64,000 bases of DNA from Epiperipatus broadwayi (GCA_028023455.1 JAQFVV010012574.1:1155959-1219958), one strand, 5' to 3'; shown: positions 1-12,051, numbered from the stretch's first letter. The notes: generated by a model from the sequence alone, not told the origin. Numbers and translations are program-made.

Positions 1-500
1 TGGGAGCCTCCTCATTGTTTGTACCTTATGTAAAATCAAAAATATTAATTTCCAAATATTTGTATGGCCATACAATTATAACTTTTCTCTCTACAACTTT
101 ATTCAATAAAATTTCTTTCCAATATACTTTTTTTTTGTACACAATTTTACTGACAATTTCAATTGTCAATTATTTTCTATGGCATTTTTTTAAAAAAATT
201 CTAATTTTTTTCCGTGTTTTATTATCCTTATTTTATTACTGTACATTACACTATTACTTAAACATGTATTTAGTACACTTAATTTATTTAAATATCTAAC
301 ATTTTTGCTTTTTCAAATCCTGTCCATGACTTATAATGGCTTTGCCCTCCTATGCCTCACTTTTACATAAGATTGAATATGGATGTATTAATTTCTTCTA
401 AACATTTTATTATCATAATTAACCATTTTTATATAAATATTAAATATAAACTAACAGTATTCTTGATGGAGGAGGATACATACAAGTATAAGGAATTCAG
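1..500. other. AT-rich stretch, nothing recognised
   Basis: An open frame at 15-299 (+) would encode 94 residues rich in F, L, I and Y. That is what T-rich DNA gives by chance, and it matches no family I know. No repeat or RNA gene is seen. Confidence 0.4.
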
Positions 501-502
501 CA

Positions 503-1317
503 ATATGAATTTTTAATAAATTATCAGATTTATTAGTTGTTTTTTTACAATATTAGCCAAAAAAACTATACTTTACTAAAATTCTTCTATTACCATGGTT
601 TCATCTATTAGCAAATAGACATTTTTAAGTGAAATTCAACTAATAATGAATTTATGAAAAAAATTATATTTAATACAAATATTTAGAGATCTATTAATAA
701 TAAAGATTTAAGCGTTAATCAGAATAAAGAGATTATAATTTTGCCATGTAGTTTATCAATTAGTAAATTGATTTATAAGAATAGTTTTTATTGAGTAGTA
801 TGAAAGTGGCTTAGAAGAAAGGCCTGAATTTAAATTCATTACTAAATAGTTCAAAACAGTTAATTGATTGCAAATCTATTCCTGGAGTAGTTTATAAGAT
901 TTCTTGTAGTTGTTATAAAATTTATGTAGGTCAGAGTAAATTAAGTTTTAATGAAAGAGTTAAAGTTCATAAAAGTAGAATTAAAAATAATATAATTCAG
1001 ATTATATTTATGAACTGAATACAGGTCATAAAATATTTGACAATGCAGAAGTTATATTTTATAAATAAAAAAAAAGTCAATTCAAATGTAGAGTAAAAGA
1101 AACTTTGATGATAAAATAGTTTGAATCTGAAGCCATCAATATCATGAAGATATCTTTTGATGTTAAAGGAAGTTGGATTTTGAAATGAATGATGGGAAGG
1201 CTATTTTTTGGTATGTTTAGTTGAATTTCATTTTTGTTAATAGATGAAGCCATGGTTGTGGAAGAATTTCAATAAAGTTTAGTTTTTTTGGCTACTATTG
1301 TAATGTTATATGAATTT
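503..1317 (+). mobile_element. Penelope-like element, 5'-truncated, with inverted terminal arms
   Basis: Two arms are inverted copies of each other at about 548-640 and 1219-1306, sharing the rare word CCATGG and the flanking stretch AGCCAAAAAAACTA. They enclose a GIY-YIG coding remnant. A 10-bp direct repeat, ATATGAATTT, lies at 503-512 and 1308-1317, and about 35 bp of non-arm sequence (513-547) separates the left repeat from the left arm, like the one-sided tail known from PLE insertions. The arms match, at lower identity, the terminal part of the longer PLE at 37.5 kb. The retroelement class is well supported. The exact ends rest on the short direct repeat and are less certain. Confidence 0.7.
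830..1185 (+). pseudogene. GIY-YIG endonuclease remnant of a Penelope-like element
   Basis: Conceptual translation of 885-1000 reads GVVYKISCSC then KIYVGQSKLSFNERVKVHK. This has the order expected of the PLE C-terminal GIY-YIG domain: a VYKI-C-C strand, the IYVGQ motif that replaces YIG, and an R...H helix. Further on, ELNTGHKIFDNAEVIFY corresponds to the TGH...FDNA segment of the same domain. In PLEs this domain nicks the target during retrotransposition. A stop codon at the start of the K-rich stretch near 1066 and the absence of any upstream reverse transcriptase make it non-functional. The preceding residues (NSLLNSSKQLIDCKSIPG) match the usual linker. The family call is strong even though no database search was possible. 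Confidence 0.72.
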
Positions 1318-2033
1318 CTATTTTATTTATTATTACTAGTATAGTATTAGGCAGTATTTAATATATATATAAAGAATATGACCAAAAAATCTTAGCACTC
1401 TGGACATTTGTTTCTATTTGGGTTAGTTAGTACCATTACGCAAGACCGATCATGGTGCTGCCAGGAACCCAGGTTCAACTTGGGACACAAGAAACTCAAT
1501 CATACTATTGCACTATTTAATTTATAATACCTTATTGAAATGATGAAATATAAGAACAAGAATTAAACATAGGTTAAAGCTTTAAACTCTATAATAATTT
1601 ATTCCAGGCATTAATAACATTATCTGACAAAATGTAAAATCTGACCACAATAATGTACAATGTAATGGTTTTTAATAACTTCCATTACATTATGTATTTA
1701 TTATTATAAACTAACATACTTTTTTATTCTTCCCTCTCTCAAATATGTCTGATCAATGTTTTAATTATAACATATTATAAAATTAGTAATCAAATAAAAT
1801 TTCATAAAAAATACATGCAATGCACACAGTATTAGCCTTAACTGAATATAATTGCATAGTCCAATATTCCAATGTGTAATACACTTTTAGAATAAAATAA
1901 ATTAAAATTAAATATAATAAACCAATAACTAATAAGTGCTAGTTCATAATCATATATTAAAACATTGTCATGTGAAATATATATGTATATGTAAGTGTAA
2001 TAATGCTCAAGTCTAAATGGTTTATAAGTAATC
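1318..2033. other. AT-rich stretch, nothing firm
   Basis: A small less AT-rich patch at 1430-1500 includes AGGTTCAACTTGG, loosely like a tRNA B box, but no full tRNA-like fold was found. The frame at 1838-2035 (-) has AT-rich composition and resembles no known protein. Confidence 0.35.
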
Positions 2034-2179
2034 ATTAAAACCAGTCAACACTTAGACAATCCCAATATCAATAACAGTCAACAATCTCAAATTGTTGTCA
2101 AGGCAATCTCATTGACAACAGTTTAAGATTGTTGATTGTTATTGATATTGGGATTGTCTAAGTGTTGACTGGTTTTAAT
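2034..2179. repeat. Hairpin repeat, family E copy 1
   Basis: A near-perfect palindrome with arms of about 68 bp (2034-2101 and 2112-2179) around a 10-nt loop. The outer ends read ATTAAAACCAGTC and GACTGGTTTTAAT. The inner part, TTGTTGTCAAGG, recurs as diverged copies at 40.48 and 40.83 kb, so this is a dispersed family. No target duplication or ribozyme core was found. Confidence 0.8.
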
Positions 2180-3878
2180 AATTATATATATATATAAAAC
2201 AGGCTTACCAAATTTCTGTGGTAGGGCAAATTTACATCTGTTTCAGTGATGTTATTTATATAAATGTAAGGACATTTAACCTAAAAAAGGTAGACATAAT
2301 GTTTATAAATGTAGCTTTTAATGAAAGTATTCTTAGCATGAATAAGAGCTAAATTTATGAACATGTCTATCTTTTCTGAGTAAAGGTCCTAACATTTATA
2401 TATTTAACATTACAATTGTACAGAAAAGAAAATATTTTAAGTTATCAATCTGTCTCAGTAGTAACTTTCCAATTTTTCAAAATTGTTCCAAAATGATTAA
2501 ATACATTTTATCTTTAAGTGCTTCTGATTTCAGGCTGGTAAACAAATAATTAAATGTATTTATTTAACCTTCATTTTTTCTTATTTTAGGCTGTCAAACA
2601 AATAGTTTTTTTTTTATCTTTAGGCTGGCAAACTTTATTACGCAATTGTGCTTCTTGTTAGGATGGTCAGCTGGCCAAGGCAAACATATTTTGTTAAATG
2701 ATGATGAAAATTATTTTTCTTTCAAGCTAAGCCTGGATTTTTCTGACTAGAACTGGATTCTTTTTTTTAACTTTCTTCTTCTATGAAGATGCATGCTAGT
2801 ATAGAGATGAACAACCGCTGAAAGAAATATAACACCACAAGATTTGACCATTTCATAATTTTTTAGTAAAATTAAGACTATTATTCTTCATTAGTAATAC
2901 AACTTGCAATATTAGACTTCAGTAAGCATACACTGTTTAACGATGACTTCTCTTTTGTAGTAAATCAATCACTTCTAAATCTGTTCATACTGCTAGCGAA
3001 ATATATTCAGTTCTTAAATCAATTACCACAGCCTTTTTATAGCTAATTGTCATCCCATTAAAAAAAACATGTTATCCAACACTTTAAGCTATTTCCTATT
3101 TAAATCAATCTTTAATTACATGTTTCTTGATCAACAACTACATTTTTTAAAAAAAAAAAAAAACTAAAATCAAAAAACAGTGGGAGAAAAGGAAACCTAG
3201 GAAAAATATTGCTTTTCTACAAATGCGAATTCGTTTTGACACAAACCATGTTTAATATTCATTTTAATACCTAATAATCTTTTATTTAATTTTTAATTTT
3301 AACAAATCTGATTTATTTTTTTTACAATGAGTAATATTTTAGTCCACTTTATTTTCTCTTTATTACAATTATAAGATTAGTTTTATTAACTTACAAATAT
3401 TTTTTTTAATAGAGATATAAAATATTTAAAAAGAGACTGGGTACTGATACATTTGATCACTACCAGCGAAATTTAATCGACTCTCCAGCTTCTTGTCTCT
3501 GTCTGGAAATTATTATGACTTTTTTTATATTTGTTAACAGTATATATATATATTAAAATTATTGTGATACAGTAACTTACTGTTTTATATGTTGTTTTTT
3601 CTCCCTTTTTTATTTGTTATCATAACATCACGATTACTTTTCACATTTTACTGATTTCTTCTTCTTCGACTTTTTATTTACAAGATGGTAAATTTGAATA
3701 AATAATTTCAAGAGATTTAATCTTATTAATATTACTCAATATGTATTAATTATTGGTGATTCTGATGTTTAATTAAAAAGTATTGTCATTTCATGAACTA
3801 ATCCTTGTATATATATTTTTTTGTCTAGTAATTAGTCACATCCCAAAGTTGTAACATAGCTTTAATGAACTTCTAAAT
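2180..3878. other. AT-rich stretch with a short reiterated motif
   Basis: No coding potential is visible. The word AGGCTGGTAAACAAATA and relatives occur three times, near 2533, 2588 and 2624, each after a T-rich run, which suggests a degenerate local tandem repeat. The rest is A/T-rich sequence with homopolymer runs. Confidence 0.4.
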
Positions 3879-5885
3879 CAGTAATTCCCAAAGTGGGTGG
3901 TACCATCTCCAATGGGCAGTGAAGACTTCTAGGAGGGTGATAGTGAGTTCAGAAGCCGTTGGGGAGCGTTCAGATGGTCTAGCCTTTTCTCTGGTGCACC
4001 AATCGGCTTTAACTCGCTTTCAAACCACTAATTTTGCCAAGTTTATGGTTATTTTATAAATTGTTTATGTGCAAGAATATATATAAAAAGGGGATAGCCA
4101 GAGAAATTGTAAATGTTTTGCACATTTTTGATGGGTTTTTTTTCTCTATTAACAAGTTAAAAGGAATGCAGGTTATTATTGTATGGCTAATTTTAAATTT
4201 TACTAATAGATAGAAGTGGTCATCCTGTGCATTATATTTTTTGTTAAAAAAAAATAAAGTAATTTAAGGCCAATATCAGCTGAGAGAATCTAAAAAGTTA
4301 TATCTCAGATTTGTTTTGTTTTTGTTTTTTGTTTTGAATCTTTTGTAAAGATGGAAAAAGCTATTTCCATTGTATTAAAATTAGAATCTATATGTAAAAT
4401 GGAACTCCTTGAGGAATTAAAAGAGTCTGAGTGGAAAATGAAAAAAGTGAAAGATAAAAGATGTAAAAAGCTATATCAATTGGGTTATGATCAATTATCC
4501 AAGAAATTAGAGATAAAGGCTGTAATAGTGAAAGAGGGATACTCAATTTATATTGCCATAGATGTGCTATAAAAGGTTTTTAGCAGATGATGGGGGGTCT
4601 TCTCTGAGTTTATTGTTTTCCTTGCTATGTTTTGTCTGCTGGGCAGTTAAGGGTTTGCTGAACTAAGAGAAATATTCTAGTTGTAAAGCAGTGGAGAACT
4701 TTATGAAAGAAGGCAGAGCTGAGCCTAGCTTCAAATTATAGTCTGTCCAGAATTGCATGATTGACTCTTGGTTGGCTGCTGTCATTATTATAAAGATTTC
4801 TAGAGAAAGCTGAGAAATATAAAAATGCCTAAATTTTATCATTAAAATGCTAATGAAGTAAACTCCCAATGTTAGTGCACCAGCCAGACTCCTATACTGC
4901 TGTCATGTAGCCACAGATGCTAGCTGATGATGATGAACACCTTAATGCCTATATTTTGCTGTGAAGAAGGGAAGTTTTCACTGCCTTCTTGTCATGGTTT
5001 ATAGTGTTCTTAAAAGTTACTAAGTCCAGAGATGGTTAATGGAAAGAAACCAAAATGAAGCCAGATGGTATAAATTTGTTTTATTATTATTATGACTTGT
5101 TGCTATAAATTTTCATGTATTTTTTTTATTATTTGTATTTTTTTTTTGTTTCTCTATAAATTATTATTTGATTTTTCTACTTTAAAATAGTTCTACCAAA
5201 TTAATTTCTGGAATTCTTGCATTTATGCTGAGGCATAGATATATATATATGTTTTTCTGTTGTTGTTGTTTGCTTTTAACACACTGTTCTATTTGAGAAA
5301 AGAGAAACTTACTTTGCGTGAAATTATTATTATTATTGTAATCTCTGTATGTGATTATTGAAAATTTATTGACATACTGATTTGGTTTTTTGTTGTTGTT
5401 GTTTTATTGGCAGTGGTATTTCCTTTTTGAAAGAGTTTTTTTCTTCTCAAAAGTGGCACATAAAGGTGAAATTTAGGTTCAGCCTTTCAAAGATATACCA
5501 CCTAAAACTTTGTGGTACCAATTAGCAGGGCATTGGAGTTTTGGATAGGGAGAAATCAGGAAATATAATCGATTTTGGTTCGATTTCACTCATTTAAACT
5601 TAAATTTAATAACTTTATATTTTGTTTTTTTCTTCTTGTTATTGATATTGAGTTTATGTTGATGCCTTATTCTGATGTGTGGCATTGACATCATGTTATA
5701 TCTTGAATGCAGCGTATGAATTATAGGGTAGACATCATCTGGTATAGTATCATTAGTTGCTATTTACATTGAAAATATCAAACAGTTTGAACGTGGCGGA
5801 AAACTGTTATACTTAGAGGGGGGGGCATTACAAAATTTATGTCTTGCAAAGGGGATGGTGGCCTGAAAAAGTTTGAGAACCAGAG
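3879..5885. mobile_element. hAT-type DNA transposon remnant (Charlie-like ends)
   Basis: The left end reads CAGTAATTCCCAAAGTGGG, a good match to the CAGTGGTTCCCAAA terminus of Charlie-type hAT elements, followed by the typical GGTACC...GGGCAGTG stretch. The right end, AAGTTTGAGAACCAGAG, is the inverted counterpart, CTCTGGTTCTCAAACTT on the minus strand. The interior is about 2 kb with no recognisable transposase, so this is either a decayed or a non-autonomous copy. The flanking 8-mers (TTCTAAAT and AAAATTTA) do not match, so the target duplication is lost or the right end is slightly misplaced. Confidence 0.65.
4351..4572 (+). pseudogene. Unrecognised 73-codon ORF inside hAT remnant
   Basis: The frame is lysine- and glutamate-rich (MEKAISIVLK..., KESEWKMKKVKDKR) and could form charged helices. 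It lies in the interior of the 3.9-5.9 kb hAT element and has an ATG and a stop, but I see no BED finger or hAT catalytic motif. It may be a fragment of an element-encoded protein or a chance frame. No function is assigned. Confidence 0.25.
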
Positions 5886-7338
5886 AAAATTTAACTTAAC
5901 ATTTGCAAGTGAAAATATCCACAAAATTCTGATTCATACAAATTCCTAAATTAAATTGAGAAATATTTATCACAATAAGATTTATATAAATACTATAAAA
6001 TAAATATTGTTTTTTTTTTTTTTTTAAGATATATCAATAAAACAGTATGCAATAGAAGATATATTTATGTTAAATGCTTGAAAATATTTCAAATGAAAAG
6101 CTGTTAACTTCTTTCTAATGTACTTAATTATATATATAATATTTCTAAAATTTGCGTTTCTGGGAGTTATGCTTAATTGCCATGATTATAGTGATGAAGT
6201 AAGAATGGATTAAGAACCTTTCCCAGATCCAGATGATAAATAATTTAATAATATACTATTTATTCTCTCATTATAAAACTCTTGTGTTTTTAAAGTCCAT
6301 ATATTGTTCAAAATTTAAATAAGTACTAAATGTAATAATTAAATACCAAATATGTTTTAAGATATATTGGTTATTCTGTATATTATATTAACCATTTCTT
6401 TTTGTATCAATATACCTTTTTTTATAATAATATATATATTGCAATTTAATCCTCCACCCTTATTTTCATAAACAGCTTATATGTTAGAAATAAAATAAAA
6501 ATCAATTTTATAAATAACTAAAAATAGTAATGATATAATGAATACAAAGAATTTTATGTCTGATTTCAGTTTAAAATAATATATTTAAATGGGGAGGGGG
6601 GGATCTTTATCAAATCTTCAACTGTTTTAGCAAACTTTTTATTAAAAACATGCACATAAGTGAAAGTATTGTTAAAAATAAAAGTTTATTTTACAAATAA
6701 AAATCAATAATAATATTATCTTCGCAAAACTTGTTATGTCTGACATCATAAAAGTTTTGAACAATGATAATATACTTCTAAAAATTAAATATATTTTAAA
6801 ATTCTTGATGCTTGACTTTTTTGTTTGATAATGTCAAAATATAAATTTTATAATAACTTATATATATACACCATTATAAATAGTATGAAAATCAGTCTTC
6901 TGATTGAAATATTAAAGTGGCTGTGTAGAGAAACAATTGTTTTTAATTTTATTTATTTCCTTTAGTTAGTTTATATATCATTATTTTTATGAATTATAAA
7001 TAATAATATACATCTAGAAATAAAAGATAATAAATTCAAATGTTATACATATTTTTTTTTAAAAAAAGATAAATATTGCTACAACTTTACTACTAAAAAA
7101 TTGAATAAATATTACCTGCATACAATCTTAAATTACATATAAAAAGTTTAAAATTAATCCTAAATCTTATATGATATATTTAATATTTTAAATAAAAAGT
7201 ATATACTTTTGGCCTTTTGTGCAAATCTTTTTTATTCTTTATATAATTATATTTCCAACTCACAAGCATACTTTTTTAAAATATAAGAGACTCCATCCAG
7301 TGCTCAATTAAAATATAAAAGTTTTTACACAAATGTAT
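5886..7338. other. AT-rich stretch, nothing recognised
   Basis: Long A/T runs and short poly-T or poly-A tracts only. I found no open frame with coding character, no tRNA-like element and no inverted repeat beyond what AT-richness gives. Confidence 0.45.
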
Positions 7339-7428
7339 TTAAAAGCATAAATATGATGGAGTGATAACAGCGACTTCGCAGTATCTCAGAGTACACAAAA
7401 AATTATAAAGCTCTGCTACCTCCAAGTA
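7339..7428 (-). CDS. Candidate terminal coding exon (29 codons plus stop)
   Basis: On the minus strand a possible acceptor (pyrimidine-rich TTTTTCAAAG) is followed by an open frame YLEVAELYNF, then LCTLRYCEVAVITPSYLCF, and TAA. The stretch is richer in G+C, with CGACTTCGCAG on the plus strand, than the surrounding DNA, which is why it stands out. It would be read in the same direction as the candidate first exon at 11.6 kb, but the phases differ (this starts in phase 0, the other ends in phase 1), so at least one more exon would be needed. I recognise no family. It could be an isolated fragment of an old element or a chance frame. Confidence 0.22.
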   Translation of the reverse strand, partial: YLEVAELYNFLCTLRYCEVAVITPSYLCF

Positions 7429-8368
7429 CTTTGAAAAATGCCAGTAAAAGATTTTAAAAAGCTATTTATAATCATCACACAATAATTCAACATAAAAAAT
7501 AAAAAAATAAGAAAAAAATATACTTATTTTTTCTATCAACATCAATGGAAATAAATTTATATAATTATCAAAATTAGCTTATATTGTCCAGCATAGAAAT
7601 AATTTTAGATCTGATTAGAACTGTTTCCCTTCCTGATTACTGCTAACATCTCAGCACAAAACTAAAGTATTTAACTATTTAATGATTGAAATCTATGAAA
7701 ATCATGCAAAAATTGCCAACTCAAGTACTGATTATATTGTTACATGAATGGCATACAAATTATCAATATTAATGCAACTAACTACATGAATAACACTTAT
7801 AGAGTTAAGTGCATATTAAATAATAAATATTCACTTTATTAGATACTTAATATATATTTATAATACATTCTGAATATTAACATGTTTGTGTTAATATAGT
7901 ATTATATCTCTATAATTTAAAAAAAAGTCATTCTCCTCCAATTTCTTCCCCGTGGTAAAATACATATAAAAATTATTTAATGCATTTTCCCCATTTACTT
8001 TCTTTCATAAATGTTCTGTAACAGTTAACAATTAATGTTTATCTCTTTTTTTCTTTTTTTTTCTTTTTCAAATAAAATTTCTACATTTTTTTTTTTTTAA
8101 ATAACACTAATATTGTTTATATTTCTTCAATTAAGAAACATGTTGACTATTGCATTTCAGATGCAGTTTCTCATAATTTATTAAATAATTAAATAGAATA
8201 AAATTTTTAGATGTTTTTTTTTTTTTTTTTTTGAAAAGTATAAATCAGGATTTATGACAAAAAAATAAAAGTAAAAACATGGAGCTTTTTTTACTTCATT
8301 ATATTAATTTATAATTATTGCAATTTAATCTAAAAATGTCAAATTTATTCCAGTTACACCTTTGCAAG
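7429..8368. other. AT-rich stretch, nothing recognised
   Basis: Several homopolymer runs (T at 8081-8098 and 8214-8232). No coding or structured element was identified. Confidence 0.45.
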
Positions 8369-8369
8369 C

Positions 8370-8465
8370 AGTTGGTGGTCGAGTGGTCAGCCTTATAAGC
8401 AGTTGTCCCGGGTTTGCAGGTTCGCTTCCCGGCTGATGCTTTGACACATGAAAAATATATATCCA
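8370..8465 (+). mobile_element. tRNA-derived SINE
   Basis: Reads TTGGTGGTCGAGTGGTCAGC (A-box region) and, about 40 bp later, GCAGGTTCGCTTCCCGG (B box), followed by CTGATGCTTTGACACATG and an A/T-rich tail. The same head and tail combination recurs at 21.3, 49.5, 58.3 and 60.85 kb, so this is a dispersed SINE rather than a tRNA gene. The box A to box B spacing and a cloverleaf-like fold indicate a polymerase III promoter. A frame of 60 codons on the other strand across it is an artefact of the repeat. Confidence 0.78.
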
Positions 8466-8899
8466 TTTTAAATAAACACATTAACGATTATTATTAATCA
8501 TTTATTTGGATAGAAATTATAATATCATTTTCTGCCCAGATATAAACTTTGAAATTAATTAAAGATTAATATCTCTAATCTTATTAAACACAACCACTCA
8601 ACATTTTTTTCCTCTCATGAGTAATATCTTAGATTACTTAAAACATCTATTTACCATATATATTTTTAAAAAAATAATTAAATATCTACTTTCCAATGTT
8701 CTTATTCATGTGTTTAAAGCATTTATTATAAACAGAAGTTTTAATTAATTTTTTAAGTATTTGCTAAAATGTGTATTTTTAATTTTGTTTTAAAATTTAT
8801 ATATACATTACAGTATTGGGATTGTTGCAAATATCTATAATAGAAAGAAAAAAAATCACTAATGCACACATTAATTTTGCCCCCAAGAAAATTCAATTG

Positions 8900-9148
8900 A
8901 TATTTCAGTTAAGAGATATCAGACAACTGAGAAGGAAAACCATGGTGTTTTTGATTTTAAACTCAGAGGTAAAAAAGCTAAGAAATTGTAAAAGACCTAG
9001 AAAGAGACCTATGAGATGGATGGATAAAATAAAGTATATTGATGTGATAAGAAGAGAAACTAAAGATCAGAGAGGGATAGAACTTGGAGAGACCTCCATT
9101 CCACAGTAGACTGATAATGATTAAAAATGATGATGATGATGATTGGGC
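8900..9148 (+). mobile_element. LINE 3' end, truncated, with GAT-repeat tail
   Basis: The end of the open frame reads CKRPRKRPMRWMDKIKYIDV then IRRETKDQRGIELGET, the extreme C-terminus of an endonuclease/reverse-transcriptase LINE seen in several copies here (20.9, 62.8 kb). It is followed by TGATAATGATTAAAAATGATGATGATGATGATT, the GAT-type tail typical of this LINE group. Only the last ~250 bp are present, consistent with 5' truncation during target-primed reverse transcription. Confidence 0.75.
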
Positions 9149-11435
9149 TTATTATTTTTGATTTATATTCCAAAATCATTTTTTTAATAGTACTTAAGTA
9201 AATTATAACTCATCAATCATAAAAAAGTAAAACTTCCCCTCATTCTTGTAATTTTATATCAATTTTAAAAAGTGCTGAAATATTAACTGGCAGCTTATGC
9301 TATTGCTCATCAATTTTTATGCACTTATCTGAACTAATTTCAGAACAATCTTATTAAATTCTCTTCAGTTCTCACCTATAACTTTTCTATATACTTAATT
9401 AAGAGGCTTTTTTTTTTTTTTTTTTTGTAGCTAAAAAAAAAAAAACAACACAAAATTGCAAAAGTAAAAATTTGACTTGTTTTCTTTTGTGTTGTCTGTT
9501 AAGAATGATAGATTTAAACATGTATAAGATTGGCTTGGCCATTGATGTTCTTGAAAATGAAGCATAGGCTTACTTATTTGACATATATATCTGCTACATA
9601 TTTAGGTATTAAATTCCATATTTCATGCTTTAATTATATTTTTTCTATGATTACTAATCATATTTAAATTCGTATTGTCTTGCCTTCAAAGTTTACCCTA
9701 TTTGAAAAGCTTCATGGCCAACTTTGAAATATCTTTAGTTGATAGAAGATCAGTTTTATTACCTCTGATTCTGAGAGTGCATGTATTTGAAAATTTCAGA
9801 TTTTAAAAATAGAGATAGTTACCCTATAATGTATTAAAAACTGTGTTATAAGAATCAAACTAAATAAGATAAGAGTTTACATTAAAAAAGAAAAAATGGT
9901 TAGAAGTGAAAATGTGAATTAATGTACCACATTAAAAAAATAAACATTATAAATGCATGTAGAGCACATAACCAGACTAATATAATATTTTTTCAAATTA
10001 ATAAGAAGAAAAAAATGTTTTTGGTTTAATAGAAAATGGCAAATATTTTTTTATATCTTAATTTTATTAACCTTTTCACGATAGAGATAAGAGTAATAAA
10101 AATAATTTTAAAAAAGCGTTACTAATTGATGGGTGCTTTTTTTAAAAAAAAAAAAAAAATCAAACTTTGGCTCTTTTTAAATCAATAAAAGAACAACATA
10201 CTATAGGTGATGGTTACTGATAATACGTGTTAGTAATTATTAAAAACAAAGAAAGCAAATATAATTACTACAATCATATATACCTATAGTTAATTTTTGA
10301 TTTTGATTTACCTAGTATTCACTAATGTCATGCACCAGCTCTTAAAACAATTTTAATGAATACGTTTATTAAAATTTTTAATCTAAGCTAATCATCACAT
10401 AATCGACTTTTTTTAAAATGAAACCTTATTTTGAAAACTATTTCGCGAAATAAAATTACGATATAACTAACATAAAGTATAAGTAGAAGTCTATAAAATG
10501 AAAGAGAATTTATATACGTGTGTTTGCAAGATTCGTCAAAAGACTTATAAAGGTCAGAAGATTGGAAGGGACCTATGTTCTATCATCCATATTGATAAAA
10601 ATCACTTAAGAGCATAGATTTATATACTATATCAAATATGTGTGTGCATTTGATTGAACAAACCAATCAATAGACTAGTCCTTACAATCTCTCATATTTT
10701 ATTTAACTCTCATAAACTGTATTAAATTTTCACTATTCCTGAAAATGTAAAATAAAACTTTAAAATGATACTTTAAAATAATTAATTTATAAATGACAAT
10801 AAAATATTCACTCGAAGCTGAAAATTCAACAGAAAGAAAAAAGACAGTTTTTAAAGTTGGTCAAGCTTGAAAAATTCTGAACTAAAGTTCAAAGAAGCTA
10901 TAATACTAACCTACTGATATCCTAACCTATTTTTTTTTTTAGTAATTGATAAAAATAATTTAAGTAAAAATAAAAATAGCATTTTATTAAAATTACACGG
11001 ATCACAATTACAATACTTAATAGTTAATATTTTTTAACAAAACAAAAAAAAAAGGATTATATATACCGGAAATAACAGTAGAACAATTTTAAACTATGGC
11101 AGGAATTAATAAAAAAAATTATTCACATAATCAAATCAATAAAGAGCATTGCTCAAATATGAACTTAATTTGTGACCAAGTGCAAAAAAGAAAGTATAAA
11201 CAATTTAATGAGATCAAGAGTTTTAAATAATTGTTAAATGCTTCCGCAGAGAATAGTTTTACGAATAGTTAGATGCAATAATGTTTATATGGCTAAACTA
11301 TTACAGCAAAGGAATAATTTTGGTTATAAATATACTGCCTAACAAGTAAAAATTATATCAACATGAAAAATGTTCATAACGTTTATCAGAATTTTATATT
11401 TATTTCCGTATTTTTTTTAATCAATGTTTCTATGG
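9149..11435. other. AT-rich stretch, nothing firm
   Basis: Poly-T/poly-A pairs at 9403-9446. The minus strand at 9660-9800 has short open segments (KDISKLAMKLFK) that look weakly coding but contain stops. No family is recognised. Confidence 0.35.
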
Positions 11436-11439
11436 TAAT

Positions 11440-11760
11440 AACACAAAAGGCCAAGGTTAAATCGCGCATCCTTATGCAGCTGTACGCAGCTAAATTGCGC
11501 AGCGCTCTTCCGAGGAACGACAAATTTTTAAAAATAATGTAGATTTAACTTACCTTCATCCGAAATTCTTTTATTCCATTCCCTATAATTTGTAAACATA
11601 AGAATCAGAATAGTAAAGAAAGAATTGCAGCGTATCATACAAGTTAAATTTCGATGGTTATTAAACACCCGACTCTACACAACGTAATTGTAGTTACGCT
11701 TCAACGACTCCCAGCTTACGTAGTGCAGAAACTGGTTTTAAAATTAGGTTTACAGGTTTA
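11440..11760. promoter_or_regulatory. CpG-rich islet, candidate promoter region
   Basis: The 60 bp from 11461 contain seven CG dinucleotides (ATCGCGCATCC, TACGCAGC, TTGCGCAGCGC, CCGAGGAACG) and more lie at 11630-11740, while CG is nearly absent from most of the surrounding kilobases. A CpG-retaining patch in a CpG-depleted genome often marks an unmethylated promoter or 5' end. It straddles the candidate first exon on the minus strand described next. No TATA box or initiator can be assigned with confidence. Confidence 0.4.
11554..11638 (-). CDS. Candidate first coding exon with signal-anchor-like N-terminus
   Basis: On the minus strand ATG at 11638 opens a frame MIRCNSFFTILILMF then TNYREWNKRISDE, 28 codons plus one base, ending exactly at a consensus 5' splice site GATGAAG|GTAAGT (donor at 11553-11548). 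An in-frame TAG lies upstream in the CpG-rich leader, so this ATG is the first in its frame. The residues SFFTILILMF form a short hydrophobic stretch after a basic residue, as in a signal peptide or type II anchor. CpG enrichment on both sides supports a transcription start just upstream. The rest of the protein is not identified, and one candidate last exon lies at 7.3-7.4 kb. It is too short to name. A chance frame is possible. Confidence 0.4.
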
Positions 11761-12051
11761 TTCAATATCCAGTCAGTATTGAAAACAAATTCGGAATTGA
11801 CAAGAAACATGAAAGATTTTTTTATTATTAGTAGTACATTTTGAAAGTGCATATAAACAGTTGTCTGTACAAATAAAAAGTTTTAGAGAAGTATTTACCT
11901 TCAGTTCAAATGCTGGTAAATATAAAGTGTAGAATATGTTCTGATTAATGTTCCGTAATAATGCACTTATTAAAATAATTATTTTATCCCTTACAAAAAA
12001 GTTTTTATATTGTAACTACAATGCTGTCAAATAAAAAGTAGTATAAAATAA

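Noticed and set aside
15-299. 94-codon hydrophobic ORF
   Set aside because: F/L/Y/I composition is expected from T-rich DNA, with no conserved motif and no splice context.
1430-1500. Possible tRNA gene or SINE
   Set aside because: Only a loose B-box-like word. No A box or cloverleaf could be formed.
4920-4990. CTGATGATGATGAACACC as a hammerhead core
   Set aside because: No GAAA at stem distance and no pairing partners for helix I.
8410-8455. SINE tail CTGATGCTTTGACACATGAAAA as a hammerhead core
   Set aside because: Position A9 is C, there is no proper stem II, and other SINE copies read CCGATGC, so it is not a ribozyme.
8299-8481. 60-codon minus-strand ORF with several cysteines
   Set aside because: It lies across a tRNA-derived SINE on the other strand, and the cysteines come from the tRNA-like sequence.
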